A stretch of 64,000 bases of DNA from Roseovarius amoyensis (GCF_003260265.1 NZ_QITQ01000001.1:248001-312000); one strand, 5' to 3'; counted from the stretch's first letter, positions 44,976 to 54,838 are shown. Notes: generated from the letters alone by a model not told the origin. Program-made: numbers and translations.

Positions 44976-47618
44976 TCATCGCACTATCGGGTCAACGTCT
45001 TGTGTTATTTTGCTTTTCACAGCCAGCTGTGCGGCAGCAAGTCGCGCCACCGGCACGCGGAAAGGCGAGCAGGAAACATAATCAAACCCCGCCTCGCGGC
45101 AAAAGGCAATCGATTCGGGGTTGCCGCCGTGTTCGCCGCAGATCGACAAGACAAGGCCCGGCTTGGCCTTGCGCCCCCGTTCGGCGGCGATCTCCAGCAG
45201 TTCGCCCACCCCGTCGGCATCCAGCCGGTGAAACGGATCCTCGGGAAAGACGCCCTGCTGCACATAGGCCGACATGAACCGCCCCGCATCGTCGCGGCTG
45301 AGGCCATAGGTCATCTGCGTCAGATCGTTGGTGCCAAAGCTGAGGAACGACACCAGCGGCGCGATCTCACCGGCGCGCAGCGCCGCACGCGGGGTTTCGA
45401 CCATGACGCCGAGGCGATAGGTGAACTCCTGCCCGGTCTCGTTGCGCACCGCCGCCGCCACCGCGTCGATGCGGGTCTTGACCAGTTCCACCTCGCGCCG
45501 GGCGCTGACCAGCGGAATCATGATCTCGGGCACCACCGGCGCGCCCTCGCGGCTGGCATCGACCGTCGCCTCGAATATTGCGCGCGCCTGCATCTCGTAG
45601 ATCTCTGGCATGGTAACGCCCAGACGCACGCCGCGCAGGCCCAGCATGGGGTTGTATTCGCCCAGCGTCTCGACCCGCCGGGTCACGTCGGACAGCGGCA
45701 GGTCCAGCGCTTCGGCCAGCTCGCGCAGGCCCGAGCGGTCGGAGGGCAGGAATTCGTGCAGCGGCGGGTCGAACAGCCGGATGCAGACCGGCTGGCCCTG
45801 CATGATGCGGAACAGGTCGATGAAATCGGCCCGCTGCATCGGCAAGAGCCGCTCCAGCGCCGCTGCGCGGTCCTCGCCCGTGTCGGCAAAGATCATCTCG
45901 CGCATGACGGTCAGGCGGTCGGATTCGAAAAACATGTGCTCGGTCCGGCACAGGCCGATGCCTTCGGCCTTGAAGGTGCGCGCGACCCCGGCATCGGCGG
46001 GGGTGTCGGCATTGGCACGCACGGCTATGTCGCGGACGGCGTCGGCCCAGCTCATCAGGGTCGCCAGCGCCGGGTCGCGGGTGGCCTCCAGCAGCGGGGT
46101 GTCGCCGGCCAGGACATCGCCGCTGGTGCCGTCGATGGTGATCGAGTCGCCCGCCTTCAGCACCCGCCCGCCGGGAAAGACCAGCTGCTCGCGGCGCATG
46201 TCGATCTGGATGTCCGTCACGCCGACCACGCAGGGCTTGCCCAGCCCCCGGCCGATGACGGCGGCGTGACTGGTCATGCCGCCGCGATGGGTCATCACGC
46301 CAACGGCGGCGTGCATGCCGCGAATATCCTCGGAGCTGGTTTCGCGCCGCACCAGCACGCAAGGCTCGCCGCGCGCGGCGCTGGCCTGGGCCTCGGTCGA
46401 GGTAAAGACGATCCGCCCGCTGGCGGCGCCGGGGCTGGCGCCGATGCCGCGCCCCAGCCGGTCGCGGGGCACGGTCGGATCGACCTGCCGGTGCAGCAGC
46501 TCATTCAGCGCCCGGGGTTCGATGCGCATCAGCGCCTCTTCGCGCGAGATGATGCCATCCTCGGCCAGCGCCACGGCGATGGCGATGGCGGCACGCGCGC
46601 TGCGCGTCACCCGCACGCCGTCCAGCAGGAACACCTTGCCGTTCTCGATGGTGAATTCCGCCTGCATTTCCTCGCGCAGCCGCTTGCGCATGAGCGCGGT
46701 ATAGGCCTTGAGCCGGGCAAACGCCTCGGGCGCCAGTTCCTCCAGCGAGGGGCCGCGCGGGTCGCGTTCCAGAAACAGCGCGTCGGCGCCCCCTTGCAGC
46801 GCGTCACGGCCCTGGCTCTGGCTCAGGTAGCGGCCGGTGATCTGGCGCGCGCCGGTCTGAGTGTTGACCAGTTGCATGACACCCGAGCCGCATTCGCCCT
46901 CGCCCAGCCCCAGCGCCATTTCCTGCACCACCAGCCCCAGCCCGGCATTGGCCGGCGCGCCCTTGGCCTGGCGCAGCAGCCGCGCGCTGGTGCCCTCCCA
47001 GGCCCGCGCCATCGAGCGCAGAACCTCGGTCAGTTGCGCAGCGGGTTCCTGGGGGAATTCCTCTTCGGTCTCTTCCTCATAGGCCGCGAGGGCCTGTTTC
47101 AGCCCCTTCACCGGGTCGGGATCGACATCGTCGAACACATCGGGGTCGAGCCGCGCCACATGCACGGCAAAGCTCTGGACAAAGCGCAGATACAGCGCGG
47201 CGGCGGCGGTCTTTCCGATGCGTTCGGAAAACTCGACGTAGCGGGCGTCGTTCATGCCGATGTTCAGCACCGCGCCCGGCCCGCCCCAATCGGGATCTTC
47301 GGACGAGGGGCGCACGCACAGGATGGCGTCGTGATCGAACGGCGATAACAGCTGCGCCGGGTCGGGCCGGTCGCCCGCAGCGATGCGGCGCACGGTCTGG
47401 AACGACAGCGCCAGCGTGCACGGCACCGGCAGGTCGAGCCGCACCAGCCGTTGCAGGCACTTGGCCCGGCCGCCATGAGTGGTGGCCGCTATCGGCGCTT
47501 CGGCCGTGATCAGGGTGATATCAGGGTCTTTTTTCTGCACCGCGGCATCATTGCGCTTCGTGTCCGCAAAGGCAAGGATTCTGTCATGCAGGCGCCTGAG
47601 CGCATAGCACCTGCCCAT
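44976..47618 (-). CDS. Divergent pyruvate, phosphate dikinase-like protein
   Basis: An 880-aa PPDK homologue. The PEP/pyruvate domain looks intact: GLCRTEHMF (Arg), CIRLFDPPLHEFLP (Arg), VMVETPRAAL (Glu), SFGTNDLTQMTYGLSRDD (Asn), and CGEHGG (catalytic Cys). The swivel has GGMTSHAAVIGRG (phospho-His). The ATP-grasp part is degenerate: canonical SVRSGA is VRPSSEDPDWGGPG, and the LQTR motif after FTIENGK is replaced by LLDGVRVTR. It may use another phosphoryl donor or be regulatory. ATG 47618 chosen over GTG 47624. Last gene after glyQ and glyS. Confidence 0.85.
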   Translation of the reverse strand: MGRCYALRRLHDRILAFADTKRNDAAVQKKDPDITLITAEAPIAATTHGGRAKCLQRLVRLDLPVPCTLALSFQTVRRIAAGDRPDPAQLLSPFDHDAILCVRPSSEDPDWGGPGAVLNIGMNDARYVEFSERIGKTAAAALYLRFVQSFAVHVARLDPDVFDDVDPDPVKGLKQALAAYEEETEEEFPQEPAAQLTEVLRSMARAWEGTSARLLRQAKGAPANAGLGLVVQEMALGLGEGECGSGVMQLVNTQTGARQITGRYLSQSQGRDALQGGADALFLERDPRGPSLEELAPEAFARLKAYTALMRKRLREEMQAEFTIENGKVFLLDGVRVTRSARAAIAIAVALAEDGIISREEALMRIEPRALNELLHRQVDPTVPRDRLGRGIGASPGAASGRIVFTSTEAQASAARGEPCVLVRRETSSEDIRGMHAAVGVMTHRGGMTSHAAVIGRGLGKPCVVGVTDIQIDMRREQLVFPGGRVLKAGDSITIDGTSGDVLAGDTPLLEATRDPALATLMSWADAVRDIAVRANADTPADAGVARTFKAEGIGLCRTEHMFFESDRLTVMREMIFADTGEDRAAALERLLPMQRADFIDLFRIMQGQPVCIRLFDPPLHEFLPSDRSGLRELAEALDLPLSDVTRRVETLGEYNPMLGLRGVRLGVTMPEIYEMQARAIFEATVDASREGAPVVPEIMIPLVSARREVELVKTRIDAVAAAVRNETGQEFTYRLGVMVETPRAALRAGEIAPLVSFLSFGTNDLTQMTYGLSRDDAGRFMSAYVQQGVFPEDPFHRLDADGVGELLEIAAERGRKAKPGLVLSICGEHGGNPESIAFCREAGFDYVSCSPFRVPVARLAAAQLAVKSKITQDVDPIVR

Positions 47619-47625
47619 TTCCACC

Positions 47626-47646
47626 GCCCCGGGCTTGGCCCGGGGC
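47626..47646. repeat. Dispersed palindrome with CAAG loop, copy 2
   Basis: GCCCCGGGC (47626-47634) pairs with GCCCGGGGC (47638-47646), loop TTG; on the minus strand the core reads GGGCCAAGCCC. It lies between glyS and the PPDK-like gene and could set their relative expression. Confidence 0.7.
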
Positions 47647-47678
47647 CCGGCACGGTGGCCGGGGCGGGGCCAGAGCCC

Positions 47679-49934
47679 CTACCCTTCCAGCTTGCTCAGG
47701 TCCGCCGCCTGCAGGCAGATCATCCGGATACGGCTGAGCAGGTTCAGGCGGTTGCGGCGCACCACCGCGTTATCGGTGTTGACCTGCACCGCCTCGAAAA
47801 AGGCGTCGATGGGGGCGCGCAGCGCCGCCATCGCGGCCATCGCGGCGGTGAAATCCTCGGCCTCCACCGCCTTGGCGATTGCCCCCTCGGCGGCGTCGAG
47901 CGCGGCAAACAGCGCTTTTTCCTCGGGCCCTTCAGCAAATTTCACGTCGGCGCCATAGGAATATTCGACCCCGTCGCGTTCCTCGGCCTGGGTCAGGATG
48001 TTGTTGGCGCGCTTGAAACCCTGCACCAGGTTTTCGCCATCCTCGGTGGTCAGCACCTCCTGCAACGCCCGCGCGCGGGCCACGATCAGCGCCAGGTCGT
48101 CGCCGCCGTCCAGTTCAAGGCAGGCGTCGATGACATCATGGCGCAGCCCCTCGTCGCGCAGATACACCTTGAGCCGGTCATGCAGGAACGCCAGCAGGTC
48201 GGTCGACAGGTCCGGCACCAGATCGCCGATGCTGCGCAGCAGGCTGCCTTCGCCCGTATCGGGGGCGCCGTCGCCCCGCCCGATGCGGTCGATCACCGCG
48301 CGAAAGGCCGCGCCGAACACCCCACGCTCGGCCACCTCGCGCAGGATTTCCTCCAGCGTGTCGATCTCGCCCTCGCTGGCCTTGCGGGCATTCAGCGCGA
48401 TCTTATGGCGCAGAAGCTGGGCATCGACATGGCGGTCGAGCTTTAGCTGCAGGCCATTTTCCAGCACGATGCGGATCACCCCCAGTGCGGCGCGGCGCAG
48501 GGCGAAGGGGTCTTTCGACCCCGTGGGCCGCTGGTCGATGGCCCAGAACCCTGTCAGCGTATCCAGCTTGTCGGCCAGCGCCACGGCGACAGAAACCGGC
48601 GCGACCGGCACCGCGTCTGACGGGCCGAGCGGCGCGTAATGTTCCGCACAGGCCACTGCCACGGCATCGGGTAGGCCCGCCTCGCGCGCGTAATAGCTGC
48701 CCATCACACCCTGCAGTTCGGGGAACTCATAAACCATCTCGGAACTCAGGTCGGCCTTGGCCACGCGCGCGGCCTCGTCGGCCTGGTCCGCGTCGGCACC
48801 GACAAGCGGGCCCAGGTCGCGGGCCAGTGCGCGGATGCGGGCGATGCGCGCCGCCTGGCTGCCCAGCTGCCGCTCGAAGGTGACCGAGCCAAGCTGTTCC
48901 AGCCACGGCCCCATGCCCGCGCGCGCCACGCGCAAATCGTTGAGCCAAAAGAACCTGGCGTCCGACAGCCGCGCCGCCAGCACTTTGCCGTTGCCCGCAA
49001 GGATGGTGGCGCCGTGATCGGCGGTCTCGATATTGGCGACGGTGATGAAACGCTCGATCCGCCCGGTTTTCGGGTTGCGGACAGAAAAGAACTTCTGGTG
49101 CTCGCGCATGCTGGTCTGCAGCACCTCGGCGGGCAGTTCCATAAACTCTTGGCCGATCTCGCCCATCAGGGCGACGGGCCATTCCACCAGCCCCGCCACC
49201 TCGGCCAAGAGCCCGTCATCGGCGACCAGCTCCATCCCGGCGGCAAAGGCCAGGTTCTCGGCCTCCTGCAGGATGTGGCGCGCGCGCTCGGCCGGGTCAA
49301 GCATCACCTTGTCGCGCCGCAGACGCGCGGCGTAATCCTCGTACCCGGTCACGGCAAAGCGGCCCGTGCCCATGAAACGGTGGCCCTCGGTCGTGTCGCC
49401 GGCGCGCAGCCCGTCGATTTCCAGCGGTACGACATGCGCCTCGCCGGCGGAATTGGTCAGAATGCACAGCACCGAATGCAGCGGCCGCACCCAGCGCAGG
49501 CTGCCCGCCCCCCAGCGCATCGACTTGGGCCAGGGGAAATTGCGGACCACCTGTTCCAGCACCTCGGCCACGATGTCGGCGGCGGGCCGTCCGGGGCGGG
49601 TGATGCGGGCGATGTAGACCTGCCCCTTCTTGTCGTCGCGGATCTCCAGGTCTTCGCGCGCCACACCGGCAGAGCGCTGGAATCCCTCGATCGCCTTTTC
49701 CGGCGCGTCAGTGCGCGGGCCGCGGCGTTCCTCGGTGACGGCAGGGCATTCATCCAGCAGCCCCTCGACCGCCAGCGTCAGCCGCCGGGGCGTCGAGAAC
49801 GCTGCCGCGCCGGCATAGGTCAGCCCGGCCTCGACCAGACCGTCGGTCATCAGCCGGCGCAGGTCATCGGCGGCACGCGCCTGCATCCGCGCGGGGATTT
49901 CCTCGGAGAAGAGTTCGATCAGAAGATCAGGCAT
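47679..49934 (-). CDS. glyS: Glycyl-tRNA synthetase beta subunit
   Basis: The 751-aa beta chain of the alpha2beta2 class II glycyl-tRNA synthetase, which binds tRNA. It begins MPDLLIELFSEEIPARMQ, has the middle REHQKFFSVRNPKTG and the C-terminal HD-like and anticodon-binding region (DKLDTLTGFWAIDQRPTGSKDPFALRRAA near 480). Length is normal. It starts four bases after the DUF6446 gene and is followed by the PPDK-like gene across the GC palindrome. Confidence 0.97.
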   Translation of the reverse strand: MPDLLIELFSEEIPARMQARAADDLRRLMTDGLVEAGLTYAGAAAFSTPRRLTLAVEGLLDECPAVTEERRGPRTDAPEKAIEGFQRSAGVAREDLEIRDDKKGQVYIARITRPGRPAADIVAEVLEQVVRNFPWPKSMRWGAGSLRWVRPLHSVLCILTNSAGEAHVVPLEIDGLRAGDTTEGHRFMGTGRFAVTGYEDYAARLRRDKVMLDPAERARHILQEAENLAFAAGMELVADDGLLAEVAGLVEWPVALMGEIGQEFMELPAEVLQTSMREHQKFFSVRNPKTGRIERFITVANIETADHGATILAGNGKVLAARLSDARFFWLNDLRVARAGMGPWLEQLGSVTFERQLGSQAARIARIRALARDLGPLVGADADQADEAARVAKADLSSEMVYEFPELQGVMGSYYAREAGLPDAVAVACAEHYAPLGPSDAVPVAPVSVAVALADKLDTLTGFWAIDQRPTGSKDPFALRRAALGVIRIVLENGLQLKLDRHVDAQLLRHKIALNARKASEGEIDTLEEILREVAERGVFGAAFRAVIDRIGRGDGAPDTGEGSLLRSIGDLVPDLSTDLLAFLHDRLKVYLRDEGLRHDVIDACLELDGGDDLALIVARARALQEVLTTEDGENLVQGFKRANNILTQAEERDGVEYSYGADVKFAEGPEEKALFAALDAAEGAIAKAVEAEDFTAAMAAMAALRAPIDAFFEAVQVNTDNAVVRRNRLNLLSRIRMICLQAADLSKLEG

Positions 49935-49937
49935 CGC

Positions 49938-50465
49938 TCAGTATCCTTCCGGCGCGGGTGGGCAGCCCTCGGGCGCGGGACGGCCGTCGAAAACGACCCG
50001 GCCACAGGCGTTGATCTGGTGCCAGGCATAACCGTCGCCGTCCGCGGTTATCGCGACGACGCGGTCGATGCCATAGTGGATGTTCTCCTGCCCCAAATAG
50101 GCCCGCGCGCGACCGTCCTCGAGCGCCTCGCCAATGGCGTCGGCATCGAAACAGTCGAACCAGCCGGGCGCCTGCAACGGCACCGGACCGTCATAGGGCA
50201 GATAGCGCTCAGTCAGCGCGTCCGGGTCCCCGGATATGTGAAAACAGGACCGATAGCGGATCGGCGAGCTGTCCGCGTCGATGGCCTGGAAATCGGTATG
50301 CGCCAGCGGCTCGGCCTGGCCGGTTGCGGCCACGGTCATCTGCACGTCGGCAGGTCCCGAAGGCGTCAGGCGTTCATAGAACGCATAGACCTGCAGGTAA
50401 TAGACCGCCACGCCCGCCACCAGCGCGGTGACGACGATGGCGATGGCCATCAGCTTGCCCGTCAC
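49938..50465 (-). CDS. DUF6446-like single-pass membrane protein
   Basis: A 175-aa protein with one N-terminal membrane helix ([22 protein letters not shown]) and a periplasmic domain with paired cysteines (RSCFHIS, FDCFDAD, NACGRV, EGCPPA). I associate this with the Rhodobacterales DUF6446 group. The GTG start at 50465 overlaps the glyQ stop (GTGA), and glyS follows after 3 bases. Function unknown; the position between the two synthetase subunits suggests only co-expression. Confidence 0.78.
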   Translation of the reverse strand: MTGKLMAIAIVVTALVAGVAVYYLQVYAFYERLTPSGPADVQMTVAATGQAEPLAHTDFQAIDADSSPIRYRSCFHISGDPDALTERYLPYDGPVPLQAPGWFDCFDADAIGEALEDGRARAYLGQENIHYGIDRVVAITADGDGYAWHQINACGRVVFDGRPAPEGCPPAPEGY

Positions 50466-51391
50466 GCGGCCCAGCCCCCTGCCTCTGTCTGCACAAAGGC
50501 ATCGGCGCATTGTTTCGCCAGCGCCCGCACGCGGCCGATATAGGCCTGCCGTTCGGTCGGAGAGATCACGCCGCGCGCATCCAGCAGGTTAAAGATGTGG
50601 CTGGCCTTGATGCACTGGTCATAGGCGGGCTGCGCCATGACGATGCGCTTGCCGGTCTTGGGGTCGTCGACCGGGTTTCCCAGGATGGCGGCGCATTCGG
50701 CCTCGGCCTCTTCGAACTGCTTGAACAGGACATCGGTGTTGGCGACGTCAAAGTTGTAGCGGCTGTATTCCTCTTCGGCCTGGCGAAAGACATCACCATA
50801 GCTGAGCGGAATGGGAGTGTTGGGGTCGTTGAAGGGCATATCCATCACGTGATCCGCCCCCAGCACATACATCGCCAGCCGTTCCAGCCCGTATGTCAGC
50901 TCGCCCGAGACGGGGGCGCAGTCATGCCCGCCCACCTGCTGGAAATAGGTGAACTGGCTGACCTCCATACCGTCGCACCAGACCTCCCACCCCAGGCCCC
51001 AAGCGCCCAGCGTCGGGCTTTCCCAGTCGTCCTCGACAAAGCGGACGTCGTGCAGCCGCAGGTCGATGCCGATGGCCTCGAGAGAACCGAGATAGAGTTC
51101 CTGCAGCCCGGGCGGGCTGGGTTTGATCAGCACCTGGTACTGGTAATAATGCTGCAATCGGTTGGGGTTTTCGCCATAGCGCCCGTCGGTGGGCCTGCGC
51201 GAGGGCTGGACATAGGCCGCGGCCCAGGGCCGCAAACCCAGGCTGCGCAGCGTGGTGGCGGGGTGAAAGGTGCCTGCGCCCACCTCCATGTCATAGGGCT
51301 GAAGCATGGCACAGCCCTGCGCCGCCCAATAGGATTGAAGCCGCAGGATGACATCCTGAAAACTGCGGGGTTTTTCCTGATTTTGCGCCAT
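50462..51391 (-). CDS. glyQ: Glycyl-tRNA synthetase alpha subunit
   Basis: The 309-aa catalytic alpha chain that activates glycine. [20 protein letters not shown] at the start, class II motifs around [36 protein letters not shown] and the motif 3 region with [10 protein letters not shown] near 170. First gene of glyQ, DUF6446, glyS and PPDK-like on the minus strand. The 163-base gap to the divergent protease-like gene should hold both promoters. Confidence 0.98.
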   Translation of the reverse strand: MAQNQEKPRSFQDVILRLQSYWAAQGCAMLQPYDMEVGAGTFHPATTLRSLGLRPWAAAYVQPSRRPTDGRYGENPNRLQHYYQYQVLIKPSPPGLQELYLGSLEAIGIDLRLHDVRFVEDDWESPTLGAWGLGWEVWCDGMEVSQFTYFQQVGGHDCAPVSGELTYGLERLAMYVLGADHVMDMPFNDPNTPIPLSYGDVFRQAEEEYSRYNFDVANTDVLFKQFEEAEAECAAILGNPVDDPKTGKRIVMAQPAYDQCIKASHIFNLLDARGVISPTERQAYIGRVRALAKQCADAFVQTEAGGWAA

Positions 51392-51554
51392 TTCCGCCCC
51401 TTTTGCGGGCCCTTGACGGGCTCGGCCACTACCTACGGCGCGCGCCGGGCGGGGTCAATCGCGCCCGCGCGCATATTTTGGGTGCAAGCGCGGCCGTTTT
51501 TGTTAGAAAAGGCGTCAGGACCGACAAACAAGGCCCAGATAAAAAGGTATCTTC

Positions 51555-52991
51555 ATGACGCGTATTGCGACCGCCGTTCTTTTCTCGCTCGTTCTTGCAT
51601 TCCCATTTACCACCGCCAATGCCCAGGACAATCAGGCCCCGCAAATCGTGCCGGAGCCCGAAATCCCGTTCGAAACCACCGCCGAGGCACGCCAGAACGA
51701 GGCCCGTCTGACCCGCGAGGAACGCGCCCAGATCCAGGAAGCTCTGCAATGGGCCGGTTATTATTCAAGCGTCATCGACGCCGCCTTTGGGCCGGGCACG
51801 CGCGCGGCGATGGCCGCGTGGCAGCGTGATAACGGGTTTGAACCCACCGGCATATTGACCACGCGCCAGCGCGTCCAGCTGTTGAACAGCTACAACACCG
51901 TGCTTGACGGGCTGGGGCTGCGCACCGTGCGCGACGATGCCGCTGGCATCCAGATGAAACTGCCGCTGGGGGTGGTCGCGTTTGACCGCTACGATCCGCC
52001 TTTCGCGCATTTCAACGCGAGCGGCGCAATGCCGGATGTCCGGGTGCTGCTGATCAGCCAGCCCGGCGACCGCAACACCATGGCCGGGCTATACGACATC
52101 ATGCAGACGCTGGAGATCGTGCCGCTTGATGGCCCGCGCGAGGTGAATGGCGACAACTTTACCCTGATCGGGCGTGACGACCGGATCGTGTCGCAGACGC
52201 AGGTGACGCTGCGCGACGGCCAGATCAAGGGCTTTACCCTGATATGGCCCGCCGGCGACGAGGACCGCCGCACCCGTCTGATGGATGAAATGCAGGCCAG
52301 TTTCCAGCGCATCGAAGGCGTGCTCGACCCAGCTGCAGGCAACGATACCGAAGAGCGCATCGACCTGATTGCCGGTCTTGAAATCCGGGCGCCCAAGGTG
52401 TCGCGCTCGGGCTTTTTCGTCGATGCGCGGGGCACGGTGCTGACGACGCTGGAGGCGGTGCAGGGCTGCGAACGGGTGACGCTGGACGAGGATTACGACG
52501 CGCAGGTCATCGCCGTCGAAAACCGGCTTGGCGTGGCGGTGCTGCGCCCGGTCGATCCGATGGCGCCCATCAACGTGGCCGCCTTTGCCAGCGCGATGCC
52601 GCGCATCAAGTCCGAGATCGCCCTTTCCGGCTATCCCTATGGCGGCGTGCTGGGCGCGCCGACGCTGACCTATGGCGAACTGGCCGATTTGCGCGGCCTT
52701 GGCGGCGAGCCGGAGCTCAAGCGCCTGGCGCTCAACGCGCTCGAAGGCGATGCCGGCGGGCCGGTGGTGGACAGCTACGGCGCGGTGCTGGGCATGCTGC
52801 TGCCCCTGCGCCAGCAGGACCGGCAACTGCCCGACGGCGTAAGCTTTGCCGCCGATGCCGACGCGCTGCGCGCGGTGCTGGCCGATGCCGGCGTAACCCC
52901 CGGGGAATCGCAGGACCGTCTGCCGCTCTCGCCCGAAACGCTGGCCGAACGCACCACCGGCATGACCGTTCTGGTCAGCTGCTGGGACTGA
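51555..52991 (+). CDS. Exported trypsin-fold protein with peptidoglycan-binding domain, catalytic triad lost
   Basis: A 478-aa exported protein: signal peptide (about 1-23), a peptidoglycan-binding type 1 domain (about 55-115, ALQWAGYYSSVIDAAFGPGT), a beta-rich middle and a C-terminal trypsin/HtrA-like domain (about 275-455). In the protease fold the triad is missing: the VLTNAHVV His is Glu300 (VLTTLEAV), the Asp is Gly326 (GVAVLRP), the GDSGG Ser is Ala400 (GDAGGPVV). It is probably a non-catalytic scaffold or peptide-binding protein in the cell envelope. Monocistronic. Confidence 0.85.
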   Translation: MTRIATAVLFSLVLAFPFTTANAQDNQAPQIVPEPEIPFETTAEARQNEARLTREERAQIQEALQWAGYYSSVIDAAFGPGTRAAMAAWQRDNGFEPTGILTTRQRVQLLNSYNTVLDGLGLRTVRDDAAGIQMKLPLGVVAFDRYDPPFAHFNASGAMPDVRVLLISQPGDRNTMAGLYDIMQTLEIVPLDGPREVNGDNFTLIGRDDRIVSQTQVTLRDGQIKGFTLIWPAGDEDRRTRLMDEMQASFQRIEGVLDPAAGNDTEERIDLIAGLEIRAPKVSRSGFFVDARGTVLTTLEAVQGCERVTLDEDYDAQVIAVENRLGVAVLRPVDPMAPINVAAFASAMPRIKSEIALSGYPYGGVLGAPTLTYGELADLRGLGGEPELKRLALNALEGDAGGPVVDSYGAVLGMLLPLRQQDRQLPDGVSFAADADALRAVLADAGVTPGESQDRLPLSPETLAERTTGMTVLVSCWD

Positions 52992-53031
52992 TAGCGGGGC
53001 GTCGTATCGGACCTGTCACGCCCCAGCCACT

Positions 53032-53050
53032 CCCCGGGTCAAGCCCGGGG
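53032..53050. repeat. Dispersed palindrome with CAAG loop, copy 3
   Basis: CCCCGGG (53032-53038) pairs with CCCGGGG (53044-53050), loop TCAAG as in copy 1. It lies after the protease-like gene and before the convergent fragment at 53077. Confidence 0.7.
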
Positions 53051-53076
53051 CGCGGTTCGCTGCCCCCGCTTTAGCC

Positions 53077-53280
53077 CTAAAACGACGGGGTGACGTGGAT
53101 CAGCGTGGGCCGGTCGGCATTGAACGCGCGCAGCACCGCCGCGGCGACGTCTTCGGGGGCGGTCGCCGCCTCGGCCAGAGCGCCATAGGCCCGCGACAGG
53201 GCACAGAAATCGGGGTTGTGTGCGGCCACCGCGCGGGGCGAGATCTGTGCGCGCACCACCTTGTCCGTCTTGTCGGTCAT
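53077..53280 (-). pseudogene. C-terminal fragment of a thiamine-diphosphate enzyme
   Basis: The 67-residue frame resembles the very end of acetolactate synthase-like TPP enzymes: HNPDFCALSRAYGALAEAAT, then a helix and DRPTLIHV, the strand that ends the TPP-binding domain. The rest of the protein (about 500 residues) is absent; C-rich sequence and trkH follow upstream. The frame has an ATG (53280), so a short product is possible, but it would lack any cofactor site. Read as a gene remnant. Confidence 0.55.
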
Positions 53281-53352
53281 CGCGTGCCCCCCTTTTTCGC
53301 CCCCCCCCTCGGCCCCGTCACGGGATACGGGGCGCGCGATCCCCCTCTCGTG

Positions 53353-54801
53353 TCAGTTCCGCCAGAAGGAGGGCAACAGCAGCACCAGCACCGACACCAC
53401 CTCCAGCCGGCCGACCAGCATCGCCAGGATCATCAGCCATTTCGCCGACTCGGGAAAGCCGTCAACGGCGCCGGTCGGCCCCACCCCGGGGCCGAATGCC
53501 GGCCCGATGTTGTAAAGCGCGGTCCACGCGCCGGTCACGGATTCGGTAAAGGTGAGGCCCGTCATCTCCAGCGCCACGGTGAAAAGGCCGAATAGCAGGA
53601 TGAACAGCGTCAGCAGCGTCATAACCGAATGCAGCACGTCATCATCCACCCGCCGGCCGCCATAGCGCAGGACAAAGACGCCATGCGGGTTGAAGATGCG
53701 CTTGAGTTGCAGGCCGATGGCCCGAAACAGGATCTGGTAGCGGAAAACCTTGACCGAACACCCGGTCGAACCGGTGCAGCCGCCGATGGCGCCGGCAAGG
53801 ATCAGCACCATGAACGGCCCCGCCCCCCAGGCGGTGACATCGCCATCGCCGTAACCGGTGCCGGAAAAGATCGAGGCGAGGTTGAACAGCCGCTCGCGCG
53901 CCGCGGCCTCGGTCAAACCGCCGCTGACCACCAGTTCGTACAGCGCCACGAAGGCAAAGGCGTAAAACACCCACAGCGCATAGGCCCGCGCCTGCGGGTC
54001 GCGCAGGAACGGGCGAAAATCGCCGTTCACGCCCTGCATCAGCCGCACGAACGGCATGCTGGCCAGGATCATGAAGATGATGGCGGCATATTGCGCCGGC
54101 GCCCCGAAGGTGCCGAAAGACGCATCGCGGGTGGAAAAACCCCCGGTGGAGATGGTCGTCAGGGCATGCGCAGTGGCGTCAAAGGGCGACAGGCCCAGGA
54201 TGATATAGCAAACGATGCAGGCGAAGGTCAGCAGCAGGTAGATGTTCAGAACGCCCTTCGAGATGTCGACCGCCCGCGGCAACACCTTGCCGAAGGTGTC
54301 GAACCCTTCCGAGGTAAAGAACTGCATCCCACCCACGCGCATGATAGGCAGAAACACCAGCGCGACGATGACAATCCCCAGCCCGCCCAGCCATTGCAGG
54401 ATGCCGCGCCACATAAGCAACCCGCGCGGCAGATCGTCCAGTCCCTCGAACACGGTGGTGCCGGTCGTGGTCACGCCCGACATCGCCTCGAAATAGGCAT
54501 CGGTAAAGCTGGCCTGGGTTTCGCCCAGCATGAAGGGGAGCGAGCCGAAAAGCGGCAGCACCGCCCAGACCCCTGTGGTCAGAACGAATGCTTGCCGGAT
54601 GGTCAGCCCTTCGCGCACGCCATTGCGGCATGCCAGCGCCACCAGCCCGCCGATCATGATGGATAGCAGCGCGCTTTCGACAAAGACCGGCCAGTGTTCG
54701 CGCCCCTCCGCCATGTCCACCGCCAGCGGCAGGAACATGGTCAGACCGAGCGTCATCACAGCCAGGCCGATGATGTATCCGACGGGGCGAATGTCATCCA
54801 T
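53353..54801 (-). CDS. trkH: Trk potassium uptake protein TrkH
   Basis: The 482-aa K+ channel subunit of the TrkH/KtrB type. Four MPM repeats with selectivity-filter segments: SGVTTTGTTVF near 108, TISTGGFS near 215, IFSGTGYGDGD near 313, and NIGPAFG near 441. It works with TrkA, which is not in the window. About ten helices in total. Start ATG 54801 opens on MDDIRPVGYIIGLAVMTLG. Monocistronic. Confidence 0.94.
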   Translation of the reverse strand: MDDIRPVGYIIGLAVMTLGLTMFLPLAVDMAEGREHWPVFVESALLSIMIGGLVALACRNGVREGLTIRQAFVLTTGVWAVLPLFGSLPFMLGETQASFTDAYFEAMSGVTTTGTTVFEGLDDLPRGLLMWRGILQWLGGLGIVIVALVFLPIMRVGGMQFFTSEGFDTFGKVLPRAVDISKGVLNIYLLLTFACIVCYIILGLSPFDATAHALTTISTGGFSTRDASFGTFGAPAQYAAIIFMILASMPFVRLMQGVNGDFRPFLRDPQARAYALWVFYAFAFVALYELVVSGGLTEAAARERLFNLASIFSGTGYGDGDVTAWGAGPFMVLILAGAIGGCTGSTGCSVKVFRYQILFRAIGLQLKRIFNPHGVFVLRYGGRRVDDDVLHSVMTLLTLFILLFGLFTVALEMTGLTFTESVTGAWTALYNIGPAFGPGVGPTGAVDGFPESAKWLMILAMLVGRLEVVSVLVLLLPSFWRN

Positions 54802-54838
54802 GGCGCGCAGCCTTGGCCGCCCCGTCAGGATCTGTCAA

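Noticed and set aside
45000..47348. 782-residue plus-strand open frame antisense to the PPDK-like gene
   Set aside because: Translation is Arg/Gly/His-rich without motifs; the minus-strand protein has catalytic residues in order.
53290..53340. C-rich run near trkH as a frameshift joining the TPP fragment to more coding sequence
   Set aside because: No further TPP-enzyme similarity could be read in any frame before the trkH stop.
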